DNA of 64,000 nt from an uncultured Faecalibacterium sp. (GCA_934524985.1 CAKSYT010000007.1:1-64000); one strand, 5' to 3'. Shown: positions 40,644-49,974, counted from the first letter of the stretch. Made by a program: numbers and translations. The notes: generated by a model from the letters alone, not told the origin.

Positions 40644-40672
40644 ATTGTAACAAAGCAGGGCGGGAATGTCAA
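40644..40672 (-). promoter_or_regulatory. tRNA-Gly promoter
   Basis: On the minus strand a consensus TTGACA (40667-40672) and TACAAT (40644-40649) with a 17-base spacer, 12 bases before the mature tRNA. Confidence 0.85.
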
Positions 40673-40696
40673 GGCTTTTCCGCACGAAATTTGCGG

Positions 40697-42283
40697 TCAG
40701 CTTATTTTGGCCCAAGTCAGATCCAGCACCGGGAAAAACGGGTCGAAAACCAAGTCCCGCACGCCGTTTGCCAGCAGCAGACGCTTCTGCTGTGCCATCA
40801 GGGGCACCACGGTGCAGCTTTCCAGCAGCTGCTGCTCGCACTGCGCCAGCAGGGCACAGCGGGCTTTGCCGGTCTGCTGGGCGCTCAGTGTCAGCCGGTC
40901 GGCATAAACGGCATCGGCGTAGCCGGTCAAACTGCCGCCCTCAGTGGTGAACTGCTGCAGCATCTGGTACACGCTGCCGCCCTCGGCACGGATGGGCGCA
41001 AGGGCGATGGTGTATTTCCCGGCGGTAATGCGGGCGTCAAACTCGTCCTGTTCCACCTCTTCCACCGAGAAGAACAGGGAGCACTCCTTCTGCCATGCGC
41101 TGTTGATTTGGTCGGCCAACTCGCTCAGTCCGGCGTTCTTGGGCAGCAGCAGGGTCACGCCGGAAAAATCCGAGGTAGCCATGCCCTGCCGGGCAGCCAG
41201 ATACAGGGCTTTTGGCTCCGGGATGGCGGGCAGGGGAGAACCGGCAGCTTCGCGGTAGTCCAGTCCGTCCACGGTCAATCCTTCCGGCACAAGCCCCTTT
41301 GCGGCGGCATACAGACCGCTAGAGGGCACATCGGCGCTTTCCCGGGCAATACCGGCCAGCGCCTGCCGCAGCTGCTGGTTCTGGAACACCGACCCCTCTG
41401 CCGCGTTGAACAGCAGCGCCCATGTGGTGTCGGAATAGCTCACCGTCTGTAAGCTGGTGGCTTCACCGCTCTCGTCCAGCGCGGCAGAGCATTTGCCGTC
41501 GGCAATAAGCTGGGCTGCGCTCTTGCCGCTGCCGCTGGTGTCCTGCACCAGACGCAGACTGCCAACCAGCGGGCTCTCCACAGTACGCCGCAAAAACAGG
41601 CCGTTCGTTGTCCAGTTATACAGGTAAAAGCTGCCGCTGGAAAGCGTGGTCTTGGCGGTCAGCCCGTAGGTGCCCCGGGTGCTCTCAAAAAAGGCCTCGT
41701 CACAGGGAGCGGCACCGGGCATGGCCAGCTTTGCTAAAAAGTTATCGTCCCGCTCGCTCAGCCGGAACACCAACGTCAGCGCCCCATTGGCCGAAACGCC
41801 CAGACTGCTTTCGTCTGCCAGTCCCATCAGCACGGCAGTGCTGTTCTGAATGGCGGAAAACTCCACCGCATAGGGCGAGGCGGTATCGGCGCGGAAAATG
41901 CGCCGGAAGGCAAACACAAAATCTTCGGCGGTAATGTCGTACTCTGTGGCGGCACCCTTGGCGGCTGTGTAGTGCAGGCCGTCCTTCAGGGTAAAGGTGT
42001 AGGTCAGCCCGTCCGGGGACACCGTCCACTTCTCGCAGAGTCCTGGCACAAGTTCACCGTCCGGGTCTTTGCGCACCAGCGTGCCGTACAGGTTCTCACA
42101 GGCGATGACGTCCGACGCGTCGGAAGCCACCTGCGGGTCCAGATTTGCAGGGATGCTGTCCACGAACCATGTAAAGCTGGCAGAGTTTGTGGAGCTGCTG
42201 CAGCCGGTCAGGGCAAAAAGAAACACAGCAGCCAGCACCGCTGCGGTAAAACGCAACCATCGTTTCAAAAAGAATAACCTCAT
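40697..42283 (-). CDS. Oligopeptide-type substrate-binding lipoprotein (SBP family 5)
   Basis: The 528-residue protein has a basic N-terminus, a hydrophobic signal and lipobox LTGC (about 22-25), so it is a surface lipoprotein. The body matches the family 5 extracellular binding proteins: SFTWFVDSIPANLDPQ, ENLYGTLVRKDPDGELVPGLCEKW, TYTFTLKDGLHY and ITAEDFVFAFRRIF. No permease or ATPase gene is adjacent, so it is an orphan binding protein that may work with a distant Opp/Dpp importer. The start at 42283 (MRLFFLKRW) is my choice; 42292 is in frame. Neither has a strong ribosome binding site. Confidence 0.85.
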   Translation of the reverse strand: MRLFFLKRWLRFTAAVLAAVFLFALTGCSSSTNSASFTWFVDSIPANLDPQVASDASDVIACENLYGTLVRKDPDGELVPGLCEKWTVSPDGLTYTFTLKDGLHYTAAKGAATEYDITAEDFVFAFRRIFRADTASPYAVEFSAIQNSTAVLMGLADESSLGVSANGALTLVFRLSERDDNFLAKLAMPGAAPCDEAFFESTRGTYGLTAKTTLSSGSFYLYNWTTNGLFLRRTVESPLVGSLRLVQDTSGSGKSAAQLIADGKCSAALDESGEATSLQTVSYSDTTWALLFNAAEGSVFQNQQLRQALAGIARESADVPSSGLYAAAKGLVPEGLTVDGLDYREAAGSPLPAIPEPKALYLAARQGMATSDFSGVTLLLPKNAGLSELADQINSAWQKECSLFFSVEEVEQDEFDARITAGKYTIALAPIRAEGGSVYQMLQQFTTEGGSLTGYADAVYADRLTLSAQQTGKARCALLAQCEQQLLESCTVVPLMAQQKRLLLANGVRDLVFDPFFPVLDLTWAKIS

Positions 42284-42330
42284 TCCGTTCATCTTCGCGC
42301 AGAAACGGCAAAAAACGCTCTGCAACGACA

Positions 42331-42359
42331 AGTGTAGCAGAAAGCAGCGGAAAAAACAA
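42331..42359 (-). promoter_or_regulatory. Promoter of the binding-lipoprotein gene
   Basis: On the minus strand TTGTTT (42354-42359) and TACACT (42331-42336), 17-base spacer, divergent from the murD promoter. Confidence 0.7.
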
Positions 42360-42412
42360 TTGCCTTTTTGTGAATTTACCGGGCTTTTTGAAGCAGACTG
42401 TGCGGTTTTCCG

Positions 42413-42441
42413 TTGCCAATTGCGCGCAAATGGACTATAAT
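42413..42441 (+). promoter_or_regulatory. murD promoter
   Basis: TTGCCA (42413-42418) and TATAAT (42436-42441), 17-base spacer, about 80 bases before the murD start. Confidence 0.8.
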
Positions 42442-42519
42442 GGTACAGCAAAGTGATCCCCGCGCTGCCCGTGCGGCGCGGTGCTATACCATGATCCTAT
42501 TAGAGGAGGAACTGTTTTT

Positions 42520-43923
42520 ATGCAGAAAGATCAGCAGAAGCTTGCCCAGCTTATTCAGGGCAAAAAGGTCGCCTTTATCGGCGCAGGCGTCAGCCACAAG
42601 ACCCTCATCAAGGAGTTTGTGGAGCTGGGCGCTCATGTGACCCTGTGCGACCAGAAAAAGAGCGTGGAGGATTTTGGCGATTACGCTGCCACCATCCGGG
42701 AGCTGGGTATTGACCTGAGCCTTGGCGAAAACTATCTGGACGGCTTCAAGGGACAGGACATCATCATGCGCACCCCGGGCTTTGTGGGCTACTTTGAAAA
42801 GCCCCTGCAGGATGCTATGGCCGCCGGTACCATGGTCACCAGTGAGGTGGAACTGTTCTTCGACTTCTGCCCCTGCGAGATCGTGGCAGTGACCGGCTCG
42901 GACGGCAAGACCACCACCACCACCCTCATCTCCAAGTTCTACGAAGCCGCAGGCCGCAAGGTGCATCTGGGCGGCAACATCGGCGCAGCGCTGCTGCCCA
43001 TGCTGCCGGAGGTATCCCCGGAGGACGTGGCTGTGGTGGAGCTTTCCAGCTTCCAGCTGATCAGTATGCACTCCAGCCCCAACATTGCCGTGGTCACCAA
43101 CGTGACCCCGAACCATCTGGATCACCACAAGGATATGCAGGAATACATTGATGCCAAGCGCAATATCCTGCTGTACCAGAAGCAGCCCTGCCGTGCCGTG
43201 CTGGGCTATGAGAACGAGATCAGCCGCTCCATGCAGGCCGACTGCAAGGGCAAGCAGGTTTGGTTCACCCGCCTGCACGATACCGACAACGGTGCCTTCC
43301 TGCGCAAGGAGGACGGCATGCTCTGCATGGCCGAGGATGGCGTTGTGACCCCCTTCCTTGCCCAGAAGGATGTCAAGCTGCGCGGCCTGCACAACATCGA
43401 AAACCTGCTGGCTGCGGCTGCTGCCGTGTGGGGCGAAGTGCCCGTAGAAGCCATCCGTCAGGTGGGCAGCACCTTTACCGGTGTGGAGCACCGCATCGAG
43501 CCGGTGCGTACCTTGGACGGCGTGTTGTATTATAACGATTCCATCGGCACCAGCCCCACCCGCACCATTGCCGGTCTGCGCAGCTTTGGCCAGAAGGTCA
43601 TCCTCATCGCGGGCGGCTACGATAAGCACATCCCCTACGAGCCGCTGGCACCGGAGGTCATCGCCCATGTCAAGGACTTGGTACTGATGGGTGCTACCGG
43701 CCCCCGCATCGAGCAGGCTGTGCGGGAGTGCCCCGGCTTTGACGAGGCTGCGCTGCCCATTCAGCACGCAGACAATATGCAGCACGCCGTAGAGCTGGCG
43801 CGTGCCGCCGCAAAACCCGGCGATATCATCATCCTGTCCCCGGCAAGTGCTTCCTTTGACCTGTACCCCAACTTTGAGGTGCGCGGCCGCGAGTTCAAAA
43901 AGATCGTCAACGCGCTCAAGTGA
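42520..43923 (+). CDS. murD: UDP-N-acetylmuramoyl-L-alanine--D-glutamate ligase (MurD)
   Basis: MurD adds D-glutamate to the peptidoglycan precursor in the cytoplasm. The 467-residue Mur ligase has an N-terminal UDP-binding domain (KKVAFIGAGVSHK), the ATP loop VTGSDGKTTTT with lysine near 130, the central SFQLISMHSSPNIAVVTNVTPNHLDHH and C-terminal VEHRIEPV, YYNDSIGTSPTRTIAGL and ILSPASASFDLYPNFEVRG. It stands outside the usual division and cell-wall cluster. AGAGGAGGA precedes the ATG. It overlaps the downstream GNAT gene by four bases. Confidence 0.95.
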   Translation: MQKDQQKLAQLIQGKKVAFIGAGVSHKTLIKEFVELGAHVTLCDQKKSVEDFGDYAATIRELGIDLSLGENYLDGFKGQDIIMRTPGFVGYFEKPLQDAMAAGTMVTSEVELFFDFCPCEIVAVTGSDGKTTTTTLISKFYEAAGRKVHLGGNIGAALLPMLPEVSPEDVAVVELSSFQLISMHSSPNIAVVTNVTPNHLDHHKDMQEYIDAKRNILLYQKQPCRAVLGYENEISRSMQADCKGKQVWFTRLHDTDNGAFLRKEDGMLCMAEDGVVTPFLAQKDVKLRGLHNIENLLAAAAAVWGEVPVEAIRQVGSTFTGVEHRIEPVRTLDGVLYYNDSIGTSPTRTIAGLRSFGQKVILIAGGYDKHIPYEPLAPEVIAHVKDLVLMGATGPRIEQAVRECPGFDEAALPIQHADNMQHAVELARAAAKPGDIIILSPASASFDLYPNFEVRGREFKKIVNALK

Positions 43924-44681
43924 TCGCACAGGTAAAGGATGCAAAGCGCCGCACCCGGTTCGCAAATGCCTGCCGGGGTCTGCCGGTGCTGGACGCGCTG
44001 CTGCCGCTGGACTGCGCTCTCTTTCGCAAAAGCCAGCCGTGGCGGTTCTACGCAGGTCCCACGCTGGCGCTGGAGCTTTCCGGCAGCACGGCATGGCTGG
44101 CCGGGCATGCAAACCCCGCTGAGTTGGCAAGCTTTCTGTCCTTCTGCGGGTGCGAGAGTGCCATTCTAGACGAGGCTGTCTGCCCGCCGCCGGACGGCTG
44201 GCACAGGGCAGAAACGCTGACCGTGTTCGGTCTGCCGCAGGGCAGGCCGCTGCCCCTGCCCGCCGTGGACGAAGCTTTGTGGGCGCAGCTGACCCTTTGC
44301 CGGGAAGCGCCCGCCGCCCGGGTGGCACAGGCGCTTTACCCCGCAGACCCCACCCGGCAGGCTGACTTTTACTCGGAGCTGTGCACAAAGCGCAGCCGGG
44401 GCAGGGCGGTGGCATGGACGCTGGAGCAGGGGAGCGCAGTCGTCTGCACCGTGGGCGCTTATGCCCTGTGCAACGGGCAGGCCTACATGGCCTGCGGGCA
44501 GACTGCAGAACCGCTGCGGGGCAGGGGCATCGGCGGGCGGCTCATTGTGGAAATGGCAAACAGTCTTGCCGCCGAGGGGCTGCGCCCGGTGTTCCTCTGT
44601 GCACCGGAGCGGGTGCGGTTTTATAGCCGTCTCGGCTTTGCAAAACTGGCCGAGTACGCCCGCTATGTGCCCGAAAAATGA
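43920..44681 (+). CDS. GNAT acetyltransferase coupled to murD
   Basis: The 253-residue protein starts with a GTG that overlaps the murD stop (GTGA). The N-terminal half resembles no domain I can name. The C-terminal half is a GNAT fold with the acetyl-CoA motif TAEPLRGRGIGGRLIVEMANSL and the final FYSRLGFAKLAEYARYV. Translational coupling to murD hints at a link with cell-wall precursors, but that is inference; the substrate is unknown. Confidence 0.8.
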   Translation: MIAQVKDAKRRTRFANACRGLPVLDALLPLDCALFRKSQPWRFYAGPTLALELSGSTAWLAGHANPAELASFLSFCGCESAILDEAVCPPPDGWHRAETLTVFGLPQGRPLPLPAVDEALWAQLTLCREAPAARVAQALYPADPTRQADFYSELCTKRSRGRAVAWTLEQGSAVVCTVGAYALCNGQAYMACGQTAEPLRGRGIGGRLIVEMANSLAAEGLRPVFLCAPERVRFYSRLGFAKLAEYARYVPEK

Positions 44682-44786
44682 TAAAGCTTTTTGCGCAAAA
44701 TGCCAGTTCTCCCGCAAGGAAGAACTGGCATTGCAACACAAAGGCTCAAAGAGCCAAAAATAACAGGAAGGAACTATCACGTTATA

Positions 44787-46055
44787 ATGTCGATTCTGAA
44801 CCACTTTTTTGATTACAAGCCCGAGGTGCTGGCGCTGGACGAAAAGGCCATGGAGATGTGCCAGCCCTATTTCCGCCAGATGGAGGAGATCCGGGACTTC
44901 AACCAGCTGAAGATGCTCAAGGCCTTTGCCGATACCCAGATGTCCTCCACCGATATGCTGGGCACCACCGGCTACGGCCTGTGGGATACCGGCCGCGCCA
45001 AGCTGGAACAGATCTTTGCGCAGGTCATGGGCGCAGAGGATGCGCTGGTGCGCAGCCAGTTCCAGAGCGGCACCCACACGCTGGCGGTGGCATTGTTCGG
45101 TCTGCTGCGGGCAGGGGACACCCTGCTGGCCGCTACCGGCCGCCCCTACGATACGCTGGAGGGTGTTATCGGTCTGGATGGCAAGGGCAAGGGCACCGGC
45201 ACCCTGATGGACTACGGCGTGAACTATGACGAAGCCCCCCTCAAGGCCGACTTCACCCCGGACTACGACCTGATCGCCAAAAAGGCCCCCGGCGCAAAGG
45301 TTTGCCACATCCAGCGCAGCCGCGGCTATCTGCAGCGCAACGCTTTTGATCTGGATACCATCCGCAAAATTGCCGATACCGCCCGCGCTGCAAACCCGGA
45401 GATCATTATCTTTGTGGACAACTGCTACGGCGAGTTCACCCAGACGCAGGAGCCCTGTCAGGTGGGTGCGGATATCGCCGTGGGCAGCCTGATCAAGAAC
45501 CCCGGCGGCGGTATTGCACCCACCGGCGGTTACATCGTAGGCCGCAGGGATCTGGTGGAGCTGTGCGCTTACCGCCTGAACGCCCCCGGCCTTGGCAAGG
45601 AGCTGGGCTGCACGCTGGAGACCCCCCGGGGTATGTATCTGGGCTTCTACTACGCCCCCGGTGTGGTGTGCGAGGCCATCAAGACGGCCATCTACGCCCA
45701 GTGTATGCTGGAACTGCTGGGCAAAAAGCCCATCCCGCGCTACTGCGAGGATCACAACGATATCGTCACCTGCTTTGATGCCGGTACGGCAGAAGCGCTC
45801 ATCGGCTTCTGTCAGGGCATTCAGGCCGCCAGCCCCGTGGACAGCTATGCCGCCCCGGAACCCAGCCCGGAGCCGGGCTACACCGACGAGGTGGTCATGG
45901 CCAGCGGCAGCTTTACGCAGGGCAGCACCATTGAGCTTTCCTGCGACGGCCCTCTGCGCGCCCCCTACACCTGTTACTTGCAGGGCGGCTTAAACTTTGC
46001 CGCCAGCCGCGCCGGTGTGCTGCTGGCTGTTCAGAAAGCGTACTTTAAGGACTGA
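44787..46055 (+). CDS. PLP enzyme, methionine gamma-lyase-like / 'aluminium resistance' family
   Basis: The 422-residue protein belongs to the Cys/Met-metabolism-related family once called aluminium resistance protein (YnbB of Bacillus). It has FADTQMSSTDMLGTTGYGLWDTGR, LVRSQFQSGTHTLAVALFG, FVDNCYGEFTQTQEP and a likely PLP lysine 237 in GSLIKNPGGG. It probably cleaves a sulfur amino acid or related C-S compound. The ATG at 44787 is 14 bases from the nearest AGGAAGGA, an unusually long gap. An inverted repeat at 44700-44734 precedes it. Confidence 0.85.
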   Translation: MSILNHFFDYKPEVLALDEKAMEMCQPYFRQMEEIRDFNQLKMLKAFADTQMSSTDMLGTTGYGLWDTGRAKLEQIFAQVMGAEDALVRSQFQSGTHTLAVALFGLLRAGDTLLAATGRPYDTLEGVIGLDGKGKGTGTLMDYGVNYDEAPLKADFTPDYDLIAKKAPGAKVCHIQRSRGYLQRNAFDLDTIRKIADTARAANPEIIIFVDNCYGEFTQTQEPCQVGADIAVGSLIKNPGGGIAPTGGYIVGRRDLVELCAYRLNAPGLGKELGCTLETPRGMYLGFYYAPGVVCEAIKTAIYAQCMLELLGKKPIPRYCEDHNDIVTCFDAGTAEALIGFCQGIQAASPVDSYAAPEPSPEPGYTDEVVMASGSFTQGSTIELSCDGPLRAPYTCYLQGGLNFAASRAGVLLAVQKAYFKD

Positions 46056-46086
46056 TGATCGCCCTGCGGGCAAATATCATTCAAAC

Positions 46087-46128
46087 AAAAAGGAGCTATC
46101 GCACAACACGCTGCGATAGCTCCTTTTT
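46087..46128 (+). terminator. Bidirectional terminator between the PLP enzyme and mgsA
   Basis: The stem AAAAAGGAGCTATCGCA / TGCGATAGCTCCTTTTT has T runs on both strands and lies between two convergent genes. Confidence 0.88.
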
Positions 46129-46163
46129 CCCTCTATACACAAAGTAACACACAAAATAAACGC

Positions 46164-46604
46164 TTACACGGCACGGGCCTGCACAACGGGGATCGGCTCG
46201 ATCAAGGCCGGGTGCATCCCCTCGCGGTAGTCCAGGTCTCCCTGATCCAGACCGCGCAGCAGCACCTCTGCGGTAGCAATGTTGGTGGCAATGGGTACGC
46301 TGTGCATATCGCACAGGCGCAGCAGATTCTGCTCGGTCAGGCTGGCGGCATCGGCCTTCAGCGGGTCGCGGAAGAACAGCACCAGATCCACTTCATCGCA
46401 GGCAACGCGGGAAGTGATCTGCTGCACACCGCCCAGCTTACCGGAGAGGTAGCAGTGTACCGGCAGACCGGTGGTCTGCGCAAGCATCCGGCCGGTGGTA
46501 CCGGTGGCGATAACATTATTGCGGGAAAGGATGGCACTGTAAGCGGTACAGAATTGCAGGGCCAGTTCTTTGCGGGAATCGTGGGCAAGAATTGCGATCG
46601 TCAT
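46164..46604 (-). CDS. mgsA: Methylglyoxal synthase (MgsA)
   Basis: MgsA converts dihydroxyacetone phosphate to methylglyoxal and phosphate, a bypass that relieves sugar-phosphate stress. The 146-residue protein has the family blocks ILAHDSRKELALQFC, ATGTTGRML, YLSGKLGGVQQITSRV and DLVLFFRDPL (with catalytic aspartates). GGAGAG precedes the ATG at 46604. It is monocistronic, with about 430 bases of AT-rich sequence upstream. Confidence 0.95.
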   Translation of the reverse strand: MTIAILAHDSRKELALQFCTAYSAILSRNNVIATGTTGRMLAQTTGLPVHCYLSGKLGGVQQITSRVACDEVDLVLFFRDPLKADAASLTEQNLLRLCDMHSVPIATNIATAEVLLRGLDQGDLDYREGMHPALIEPIPVVQARAV

Positions 46605-46909
46605 AAGATGCTCTCTCCTTTACTTATTTTTACATAGTACCAGTTGTGATGTACGAATTTTGAAATCCTGTGAAACGGAAGTGAAATCGATATCAAATCT
46701 TACAATATAGTTTTACCGCATCAAAAACGCTCTGTCAAGAGAAAATTTTGCTTTTTTGACCTATAAAAACATAAAAGTAATACTTTAACATTGTTGGAAA
46801 CGGCAAAAACTTGGATACATACCGCTATCCAAGAATGGCTATTTTATGGAAAAAGTGAAAATTTTTTCAGTTTTCATATTCGATTTAAAATACAGTCCAT
46901 ACCGGTAAA
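46605..46909. other. AT-rich intergenic region upstream of mgsA
   Basis: This stretch holds no convincing gene on either strand. It is clearly richer in A and T than its surroundings, with runs such as TTTTTTGACC and AAAATTTTTTCAG, and probably carries the mgsA promoter. No clear riboswitch or tRNA was recognised. Confidence 0.6.
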
Positions 46910-46946
46910 ACAAAAATACAGGCCGAAGCAGCTTGCATCGGCCTGT
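46910..46946 (-). terminator. Terminator of the proline operon
   Basis: The stem ACAGGCCGA / TCGGCCTGT (46918-46926 and 46938-46946) is followed by TTTTTG on the minus strand, about 100 bases after the proA stop. Confidence 0.8.
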
Positions 46947-47042
46947 ACAGGAAATTTTTTTCAACTGTGAAAAACTTGCTCTGCCGCGCCCGCAGGCCGG
47001 ACAGAATTGTAAAAAAATATGAAGAAGCCGGGGCAGGGGAGA

Positions 47043-48305
47043 TCACCGGATCTGTCCGTCACCGTGGATGACGTACTTATAGCTGCAAAGCTCCTCCAGC
47101 CCCATGGGGCCCCGGGCGTGCAGCTTCTGGGTAGAGATGCCCATCTCGCAGCCCAGACCAAACTCGCCGCCGTCCGTAAAGCGGGTGGAGCAGTTCACAT
47201 ACACGGCGGCGCTGTCCACCGCAGCGGTAAAGCGGTCGGCGTCTGCCTGCGTCCGGGTCAGGATGGCCTCGCTGTGGCCGGTGGAGTGCTGCGCAATGTG
47301 GGCAATGGCTTCGTCTACGCTGTCCACCACCTTGACGGCAAGGATGTAGTCCAGAAACTCGGTATCAAAGTCCGCAGGGCCGGCAGGCGTGCCGGGAATG
47401 ATAGCCGCAGCGCGCGTGTCCAGCCGCAGCTCTACCGGCAGCTTGCCCGCAGCCGCGCGGTCGGGGCCAAGACGCTGCGCGAGCTTGGGCAAAAACTCCT
47501 GCGCAATGGCAGAATGCACCAGACACACCTCTTCGGCGTTGCACACGCTGGGGCGGCTGGCCTTGGCGTTTTCAATAATGTCCAGCGCCTTGGCCTGATC
47601 GGCGGTATCGTCCACAAAAATGTGGCAGATGCCGGTACCGGTCTGGATGCAGGGCACCTTGGCGTTCTCCACACAGGCGCGGATCAGCCCTGCGCCGCCC
47701 CGGGGGATCAGCAGATCCACATAGCCCACGGCAGTCATCAGGGCATTGGCAGAGGCGTGGGTGGTGTCCTCGATCAGGCAGACCGCATTTTCCGGCAGAC
47801 CGTTCTCCCGCAGCCCCTGCCGCAGTGCCTGCACAATGGCGTTGGCGCTGCGCCATGCCTCCTTGCCGCAGCGCAGGATGCAGGCGTTGCCGCTCTTGAT
47901 GGCAAGGGCGGCGGCATCGCTGGTCACGTTGGGGCGGCTCTCGTAGATGATAGCGATCACACCCATGGGAACGGCGGTCTTTTCGATCACCAGCCCGTTG
48001 GGACGCTCCACCCGCTTCAGCACCCGGCCCACCGGGTCGGGCAGGGCGGCAACCTCTTCAATGCCCTTTGCCATGGCGCGGATGCGCTCCTCGGTCAGGG
48101 CAAGACGATCCAGCATCACCTCGCTGATATGCCCCTTTGCGGCGGCCATATCGTCGGCGTTGGCAGCAAGGATGGCCGTCATGCTTGCCGGGCTGCACAA
48201 CTGCGCAGCCATACTGCGCAGTGCCTGTGCGCGGCTTGCACCATCAGCCAGCGCCAGCGCAGCCTTTGCCCCGCGGGCGGCTTCCAGAATTTCCTGTGTC
48301 GTCAT
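47043..48305 (-). CDS. proA: Gamma-glutamyl phosphate reductase (ProA)
   Basis: ProA reduces glutamyl 5-phosphate to the semialdehyde with NADPH. The 420-residue aldehyde-dehydrogenase-like protein has [38 protein letters not shown] and the C-terminal [33 protein letters not shown]. It is the last gene of a proC-proB-proA operon, three bases after proB. Length and motifs are normal. Confidence 0.96.
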   Translation of the reverse strand: MTTQEILEAARGAKAALALADGASRAQALRSMAAQLCSPASMTAILAANADDMAAAKGHISEVMLDRLALTEERIRAMAKGIEEVAALPDPVGRVLKRVERPNGLVIEKTAVPMGVIAIIYESRPNVTSDAAALAIKSGNACILRCGKEAWRSANAIVQALRQGLRENGLPENAVCLIEDTTHASANALMTAVGYVDLLIPRGGAGLIRACVENAKVPCIQTGTGICHIFVDDTADQAKALDIIENAKASRPSVCNAEEVCLVHSAIAQEFLPKLAQRLGPDRAAAGKLPVELRLDTRAAAIIPGTPAGPADFDTEFLDYILAVKVVDSVDEAIAHIAQHSTGHSEAILTRTQADADRFTAAVDSAAVYVNCSTRFTDGGEFGLGCEMGISTQKLHARGPMGLEELCSYKYVIHGDGQIR

Positions 48306-48308
48306 AGG

Positions 48309-49106
48309 TCAAACCTCCTGTGTGGACAGTGCGGGCTGCTTGTGCCCGGCAAAGCGGGTGCCGATGGGCTTGCCCGCAGCGATATCATACAGCAGCTCCG
48401 GGTGTGCGCCGTTGGCAATGACCATATCTGCGCCGCTGCCGGTCACCATACGGGCAGCCCGCAGCTTGGTGGCCATGCCGCCGGTGCCCAGTGCCGAGCC
48501 TGCACCGTCTGCCAGTGCCATTACCTCGGAGGTGATCTCTTCCACCAGCGGGATGAGTGCCGCATCCGGGTGGGTGTGGGGGTTGGCAGTGTACAGGCCG
48601 TCAATGTCGCTCAGCAGCACCAGCAGATCGGCCTTGCAGCAGCAGGCCACAATAGCGGCCAGCGTGTCGTTATCACCAATGGAGGTGATCTCATCGGTGG
48701 CAACGCTGTCGTTTTCATTGATGATGGGCAGTGCACCCAGTTCCAGCAGGCGGGTCAAAGTGTTCTGGATGTTTACCCGGCGCTCGGTGTGCTCCACGTC
48801 CACGCCGGTAAGCAAGATCTGCGCTACCGTATGATCGTAGGCACTGAACAGCCGGTCGTAGGTGTACATCAGCTCGCACTGCCCCACGGCGGCGCAGGCC
48901 TGCTTGGTGGTGGTATCCTTGGGGCGTGCAGGCAGCGAAAGCTTGCCCACGCCCATGCCGATAGCGCCGGAGGACACCAGAATGACCTCGTGACCCTCGT
49001 TTTTCAGATCGCTCAATACCTTGACCAGTTCCTCTGCATGGCGGATGTTCAGCCGCCCGGTGGGGTATGCCAATGTGGAGGTGCCCACTTTCACAACGAT
49101 GCGCAT
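48309..49106 (-). CDS. proB: Glutamate 5-kinase without PUA domain (ProB)
   Basis: ProB phosphorylates glutamate, the first step of proline synthesis and usually feedback-inhibited by proline. The 265-residue protein is only the amino-acid-kinase domain: VVKVGTSTLA at the start, VSSGAIGMGVGKL, INENDSVATDEI and GTGGMATKLRAARM. The C-terminal PUA domain of E. coli ProB (367 residues) is absent, as in several other bacteria. The ATG at 49106 is chosen as the start of homology; the ribosome binding site is weak. Confidence 0.94.
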   Translation of the reverse strand: MRIVVKVGTSTLAYPTGRLNIRHAEELVKVLSDLKNEGHEVILVSSGAIGMGVGKLSLPARPKDTTTKQACAAVGQCELMYTYDRLFSAYDHTVAQILLTGVDVEHTERRVNIQNTLTRLLELGALPIINENDSVATDEITSIGDNDTLAAIVACCCKADLLVLLSDIDGLYTANPHTHPDAALIPLVEEITSEVMALADGAGSALGTGGMATKLRAARMVTGSGADMVIANGAHPELLYDIAAGKPIGTRFAGHKQPALSTQEV

Positions 49107-49113
49107 GATTCCA

Positions 49114-49920
49114 TTAACCCTTTCCCATTTCCTTTGTTTTGTCGTATGCGGCCAGCACGGCATCCATCACCGCACCGCGCAGCCCGTGTTCTTCCAGTAC
49201 CCGCACGCCCTGAATGGTGCTGCCGCCGGGGCTGCACACAGCATCCTTCAGCGCACCGGGGTGCTTGCCGCTTTCCAGCACCAGCTTTGCGCTGCCCAGC
49301 ACCATCTGTGCGGCGTACTCCTGTGCCTTTGCCCGGGGCAGACCGCAGGCCACGCCGCCATCGGCCAGTGCTTCAATAAACTGGTACACCCATGCCGGGC
49401 CGCAGCCGGAAACGCAGCTGGCGGCATCGATCATGCCCTCGGCTACGGCGTCCAGTCGCCCGGCGGGAGCCATCAGCTGACAGAAAGCAGCCTCTTCCTC
49501 GGCGGTCACGTTGACGGAGCAATACTGGATCATGCCTTCGCCCACCGATGCCGGGGTGTTGGGCATGATGCGGATGACAGGGTAGTCGCCGCCCGCCATC
49601 TCCTGAATGCGTGCCACCGGCAGGCCGGCAGCCATGGTGCACAGCACGAACCGCTTGGTGCGCTCGGCAAGGATGAACCGCAGCGGCTCCAGCATGGCTT
49701 CCATCATCTGGGGCTTCACCGCCAGAAAGATCAGGTCGCAGTCCCCGGCGACCTCGGCGTTGGTAGCCGTCTGGCAGCCCAGTTCTGCGGCCAACGCTTC
49801 GGCTTTCGCCGCCGTGCGGTTAGCCAGAAATACATTCTCAGGCTCGGTAGCCTTGCACACGGCGCGGGCAATAGCACCGCCCATGTTTCCACAGCCTAAA
49901 AACCCAATGGTTTTCATCAT
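49114..49920 (-). CDS. proC: Pyrroline-5-carboxylate reductase (ProC)
   Basis: ProC reduces pyrroline-5-carboxylate to proline. The 268-residue protein has the NAD(P) fold IGFLGCGNMGGAIARAV, VIRIMPNTPASVGEGM and the C-terminal DAVCSPGGSTIQGVRVLEEHGLRGAVMDAV signature. GGAGGG lies eight bases before the first of two ATGs. It is the first gene of the proline operon, seven bases before proB, so the complete glutamate-to-proline route is one transcript. Confidence 0.96.
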   Translation of the reverse strand: MMKTIGFLGCGNMGGAIARAVCKATEPENVFLANRTAAKAEALAAELGCQTATNAEVAGDCDLIFLAVKPQMMEAMLEPLRFILAERTKRFVLCTMAAGLPVARIQEMAGGDYPVIRIMPNTPASVGEGMIQYCSVNVTAEEEAAFCQLMAPAGRLDAVAEGMIDAASCVSGCGPAWVYQFIEALADGGVACGLPRAKAQEYAAQMVLGSAKLVLESGKHPGALKDAVCSPGGSTIQGVRVLEEHGLRGAVMDAVLAAYDKTKEMGKG

Positions 49921-49974
49921 AATAATAACCCTCCCTCGGCAGGTATGCACTGCATTAAATTCTGCTTCTTATTC

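Noticed and set aside
47019..49379. A 786-codon open frame on the plus strand
   Set aside because: It lies antisense to proA and proB, has no recognisable domain or ribosome binding site, and results from the strong GC bias at third codon positions.
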